NCBI GenBank assembly: GCA_001606155.1 | Contig: LODT01000006.1 | Span: forward strand, 868,001-932,000 | Reading direction: 5' to 3' | Origin: Tieghemostelium lacteum | Lineage: Eukaryota > Evosea > Eumycetozoa > Dictyosteliales > Raperosteliaceae | Length of the DNA: 64,000 nt | Part shown: one piece after another, positions 59,601 to 64,000 of the stretch | Layout: the number at the start of each line of letters is the position of its first letter | Position numbering within the stretch: the stretch's first letter is position 1 | Made by a program: the position numbers and the translations under genes | The notes under the pieces: model-generated | What the model was told of the DNA's origin: nothing | Databases searched by the model: none | The model's input: the letters and a program-made list of their open reading frames with translations, nothing else

Positions 59601-61092
59601 GTATATTCTTATGTGCAACACTGTAGTCAAAACATGCGCCTCTTTGAACTGGTTTACAAGTGTAATTGGATATACGATGTTGAGACATTACTTGTTTGAT
59701 CTCATCCTCAACCATCTGGTCACTGACTTGAATAGTAGTTCCATCTTGGAGATCATCTGTCATTTTATAGTCACGTGGTAGGAAATATACATTACGAGGT
59801 ACATGGTCAACTACAACACAACAACTTACATATTTCTCAGGCTGTTGTGTTTCCTTGTCTGCCAATTGCTTAACTTTACCAAACATCATTATTCTACCTT
59901 GTTTATCTTCTTCAATTGACAGTAGAAATAGGTTTATTCCATTACCAGACTTCTCTAACAATTGGTCATTCTTTGGTGTCATTTGGTCATATTTAAGAAT
60001 GGAAACTACACTATCTGCATTATTGTTCTGTTCCCACCAGTTATCTACAGTCTTTGGAGATACTACAGGTTTCTGGCTACTTTGTTGTCGTAGTAGAACT
60101 TTACTAACTTTAGGTTGTTGACTATTAACATCATCTTGAATTGAAAATTCAAAATTATCATCCATATCTACGGTACCATCTAAATTCAATGTAATTTGAC
60201 TTGGAGCTTGACTTTGAGATTGTTGAGATTGTTGTGTTTGTATTTTACTTTGTTGTTTCTTATATTCTTCTAAATGTTCTTGATCCAGTTCATTATTTGG
60301 TTCATTGGTAAGATCATCTAACATTGAATCAAAATCCACAATAGTCTTTGATTTTTGAGTTGCATTATTATTTGATTTCTTAAATTTCTCTGAAAAATAC
60401 TATTTATAAATCTAAGATTAGTTTACTTTTATAAACCTATCTAAGATTTATCCAATTATATCTTAGATCTATTTAAAAATATTATATTATATCTTACATT
60501 TGTATTATTACCTGGATTTGAAGTTAAATTTCCTTTATCTAGAAAAGTTGAAATTCTATTCTTTTCAGGTGCCAACTCTACAGGTTTCTTCTTTGAAGCA
60601 CTAGCATTAGTACTACTACCATCTTTAGTCTTTCTTTTAGTAGATTTTGAAAATGTTTTACTACCATCTTTCTTTGCTATTTTCTTTTTTCTACCAACTT
60701 CCATTGCTTCCTCACCAGAAGAGTATTCTCTATCATCATCATCTTCATCATCATCATCATAATCATCATCATCATCTTCATCATCAGATCTCTCTTGATA
60801 ACCAAAACCATTATCATTTACAATAAAGTCTCGACGTTTTCTCTTATTTTTTAATTCGTTTTGAATTCTATCCTTTTCATCTATATTCTCATTATCATCT
60901 TTTTCATCATCTGAATCCTTATTATCAAAATCTAGATCATCCAACTAATATACATCATATAATATTAATATCAAATATACTATCCCTAAAATGTAATCAT
61001 AAAATACCAACTTGAGATTGAACTTGACCCTCTTTTGCTCTTTTAATTGCCTCTAATGATTTTAATTTTGAATCTTTCTTTCTACTACTCAT
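56680..61092 (-). CDS. pola1: DNA polymerase alpha catalytic subunit
   Basis: Three exons, 61012-61092, 60498-60944 and 56680-60399, encode about 1415 residues. The N-terminus (MSSRKKDSKLKSLEAIKRAKE) and an acidic, basic-patch region match the POLA1 N-terminus (RDFIVNDNGFGYQE). The family B polymerase motifs are DFNSLYPSIIQEFNVCF (about 832), KLVANSMYGCLGF and YGDTDSIMIY (about 967). Two C-terminal zinc clusters (CSHGHSSEF through CKQCSEC, and CTECEKES through CTAHRC) bind the B subunit. It synthesises the DNA part of primers with primase. The first donor reads GTTGGT, an unusual but GT splice site; the third exon could also start 12 nt later (after CAGAG). Confidence 0.92.
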
Positions 61093-61550
61093 TATCTCTA
61101 ATCTTTAGAGTTTTCATCAAATGTTTTTTTAATTTTTTTTTTTAAATTTTGGCGGTTCCATTATAAATTTTCAAGTTTAACAAAACAATTTTTCAATTTA
61201 TTATAAACAATTTCAGTTTAATGATTATTATAATTACATAATTAGAGTTTGAACTTTATGTTTATTTATATTATTGAGAGATAAAACTGATTTAATGAGA
61301 AATTATTTGTATACAAAAATTAAGTTAAATACTTTAAAATGGACAAGTATTTTATTCAAATTTAATCAAGATCAGGTTGTGGGTAAAAGCCTTATTTTTT
61401 TAGATTTTTTTTTTTTTTTGATTTTTTTTTAGATAATTTGGCCACTGTTTTTTTTATTTTGTGTAACAATATAATAGTGTTCAGAGACAAAAATATCTCA
61501 GTGAGAATATAAATCTCACTTGGGTATAAGAAACAAAATTATATAAACAA
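61093..61550. other. Divergent promoter region of pola1 and the kinase gene
   Basis: About 460 bases of AT-rich DNA with long T tracts near 61410. No coding exon, tRNA or ncRNA motif is apparent. Confidence 0.5.
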
Positions 61551-64000
61551 ATGACAAGTACAAATACAACAACTGGTGGTAGTAGTGCATCAGGAGGTGG
61601 AGGTACACTCCCCAACCCATTATCTAATAGTGGTGGCTGGAAGAACTCTATTAAACCTAACCAATACAGTACCAATCATCAAACACTATTGTCACCTAGT
61701 AGAAAACAATCCATGTTAAAAAAACCTTTTGAAATACTTTCAAGTGTCTCATCAAACTATAACACTGATGATGAAACTAGTGACTGTGATGACAATAGTG
61801 ATATCACATCTAAAAAATCTGTACAGAATAACAACCATATTGATTTTAGTAGAATTATAGATGAATCAAATAAAAATAATAACAATAATGTAAATAGTAA
61901 TCAGTGTAGTAATAGTAGTAGTAATAGTAATAATACTTCACCTAATATTAATGGTAGTGGTAGAGATACTTTTAAACTTTCAAAACAAAATTCATTAAAG
62001 AATTTTGATAATCTAACCCAAGATCAAGAGATTTTAGTAAAAATTTGGTTACCTATGGAATACACTGGAACACTGTATAAAGTCAGAAAATTCAGTGGAG
62101 GTAAATCAACAATGGAAATTCTAAATATTCTCAATTCACAATTGGCACCATTTTACCAGTCACCTAAAAACAAGTTATTCCTAAACAATGAAGATAAACC
62201 CATACCCCCACATGTGACCCTAAAAAAATTAAATTTATCAAAAACTGTAGGTGTACTTTTTTTAGAGAGGTCAGAGATCAGCCAGAGGAATGATTACTTA
62301 TACAATTTTATAATACGATATAGGATGTAATTTATATAAGAAGAGAACCTGAATATGAAATATCTGCACCTGGGTATCCTAATAAGGGTACATTGGTTTT
62401 GGACAAGGATATAAAGGTTGTAGAGATACTTCAAAAGATTGAATTATGGTTATTTGATAAGGTGGATGATGGAAGACCACATGCTAATAGTAGTGGTTCA
62501 AATGGAGTTCAAGCAGATTATACAACTGATATTATAGATGAAGTTCATAAGGAACATGATGATAATGGCTTTGTTTCCAATTATAATCTACTAAAGAAAC
62601 TTTCATTACCAAACAGTAGAAAATCATCTAAACTCAACAGAGGCTATTATCTCAGACTTTTTGATCAGAAACAATTAAATAACTATGGTATTAAGATTAA
62701 AGATACTTTGATTTTCAAAAAGAAGGTACTTAATCGTGGTCTTGGTGTTGATGATGCTGAAGGTGGTATAGAACTTCTAGTAGTCTATTCACCATTATCA
62801 ATGTATCCTACACCTTCTGAATTGAATATCAATCATGACTCAGAAGAACAACAACAATCATCTAACACCTCAACACCACCAATTTCACCAAATTTAAAAT
62901 CCGGAATGGAAAACTTAAATTTACAAAATGTGGGGGGTAATGAAAAATCACCAAATAGCATGACATCAGTTGGTGGTGGATTTAATAACATTATTGCAAC
63001 TAGTATGATTAAAATTGAAAAACCATTGTTGATTAATGATCCTAATGAGGATTCATCTGACACTGGAAATGGTACAGCTGGAAGTATATCAGTAAAGAAA
63101 GATAAAGGTAAGAAGAAAACATTGTCAGGTGTAGGTCTACCTTTTAATGTACAACATAAAACACATGTAGATTATGAATATAAATGGACTGGTGCCAATG
63201 TTGAAGAGTCATTTGAATTCAAGGAGAAGTTAGGTCAAGGTGGATATGGAGCTGTATTTAGAGTCTCACATAAAGAGACTGGATTTAATCTAGCTGTAAA
63301 AGTTCTTTCTGTGACTCCAACTAGACTAAAAGACATTGAAAAAGAGATGGACCTTCTCAAAAAGTGTCGGTGTCCTAATGTACTTTCCTATTATGGAAGT
63401 ATTAGTAAACTTACTGAACTTTGGATTCTGATGGACTACTGTGCAGTTGGGTCTATTAAAGATATGATGAAAACATGTTGTGATACATTGGATGAAGATC
63501 AAATCTCTGCAGTTACTTTGAATGTATTGGGTGGACTTGGATACCTCCATTCCAAAGGTATAGTTCATCTAGATGTCAAAGCTGCCAATATCCTTCTAAC
63601 AGAAGACAAACAGATTAAAATGGCTGATTTTGGAGTTAGTCAACAACTTCAAACTCCATATGGCCACTCTAATGTTTTGATAGGATCACCTCTGTATATG
63701 GCACCAGAACTTATATTAAAAGCACCATTTTCAGCTAAAGCTGATGTATGGTCACTAGGTATAACATTAATTGAGTTGGCTGAAGGTAGACCACCTGGAA
63801 GAGGTCTAAAGAATATGAATCAGTTATTGGAGATACCCAATATGGCACCACCTAAACTCTCTAATCCTAAAGATTGGTCACCTTCATTCAATGACTTCCT
63901 CTCCAAATGTCTAACAAAAGACCCAGAACAAAGACCATCAGTTAGTGAATTACTTTCTCATCCATTTATGCAATCTGCCAAAACTACAGAATGTCTAAAT
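61551..64000 (+). CDS. STE20-family protein kinase with ubiquitin-like N-terminal region (3' truncated by window)
   Basis: Exons 61551-62246 and 62324 to the window edge, with a 77-nt phase-0 intron, give 791 residues so far. A Gly/Ser/Asn-rich start is followed by a region shaped like a Ras-binding or FERM-N ubiquitin fold (ILVKIWLPMEYTGTLYKVRKF, KSTMEILNILNSQL) and a second related stretch after the intron (GTLVLDKDIKVVEILQKIELWL). The kinase domain (from about 527) has LGQGGYGAVF, AVKVLS, ADFGVSQQL, GSPLYMAPELI and DVWSLGITLIELAEG, typical of GCK/MST-like STE20 kinases. The catalytic loop reads VHLDVKAANIL: the usual Arg of HRD is Leu, but Asp, Lys and Asn remain, so activity without normal T-loop control is plausible. 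Confidence 0.85.

Overview
This window looks like nuclear DNA of a dictyostelid social amoeba, though I cannot name the species. The support is AT-rich intergenic DNA, small GT-AG introns (mostly 55-100 nt, often GTATGT/GTAAGT donors and TACTAAT-like branch sites), Asn-rich low-complexity tracts, and best-recognised families typical of Dictyostelia: neurofibromin NfaA, a Slob/PXK-like FYVE pseudokinase, a STE20 kinase, EGF-GT14 glycosyltransferases and Cys-rich secreted proteins. Homopolymer tracts are milder than in D. discoideum, so a species from another branch is likely (inference).

Layout: 1-13 kb carries an ankyrin-like C-terminus, a RING/F-box/WD40 protein, myotrophin, the Fe-S scaffold NUBP1, inositol pentakisphosphate 2-kinase, ribosomal protein L35, a CBS-domain protein, NOP10, ARPC5, an unknown protein and a membrane-anchored PARP16-like enzyme. 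13-22 kb carries secretory and signalling genes: a Cys-rich surface protein, di-N-acetylchitobiase, a FYVE-pseudokinase-WH2 protein, a tail-anchored NT-C2 coiled-coil protein and an EGF-GT14 enzyme. 22-30 kb is one large neurofibromin gene. 30-43 kb holds CCT5, a tiny LYR protein, a tiny split gene whose intron contains a box C/D snoRNA, a PAP2-family membrane protein, phosphoglycerate dehydrogenase, MCM9, a secreted protein, mitochondrial S9 and a 60-residue CAAX protein. 44-50 kb holds an amino-acid permease, a second EGF-GT14 gene, proteasome chaperone PSMG1 and two tandem small ncRNA genes. 50-64 kb holds a TTBK-type kinase with a CAAX end, a GC-richer unexplained block, a coiled-coil protein, a PH/coiled-coil protein, DNA polymerase alpha and a truncated STE20-like kinase.

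Genes alternate strands and are tightly packed. Many short reading frames are fragments of spliced genes; I rebuilt the exons by joining in-phase GT-AG introns, and totals divide by three in each complete model. The most interesting non-coding content is (i) two tandem Class I-type RNAs with a shared upstream DUSE-like box and (ii) an intron-nested C/D snoRNA whose D' guide matches the 25S/28S rRNA P-loop. No tRNA, CRISPR array or convincing mobile element was found.
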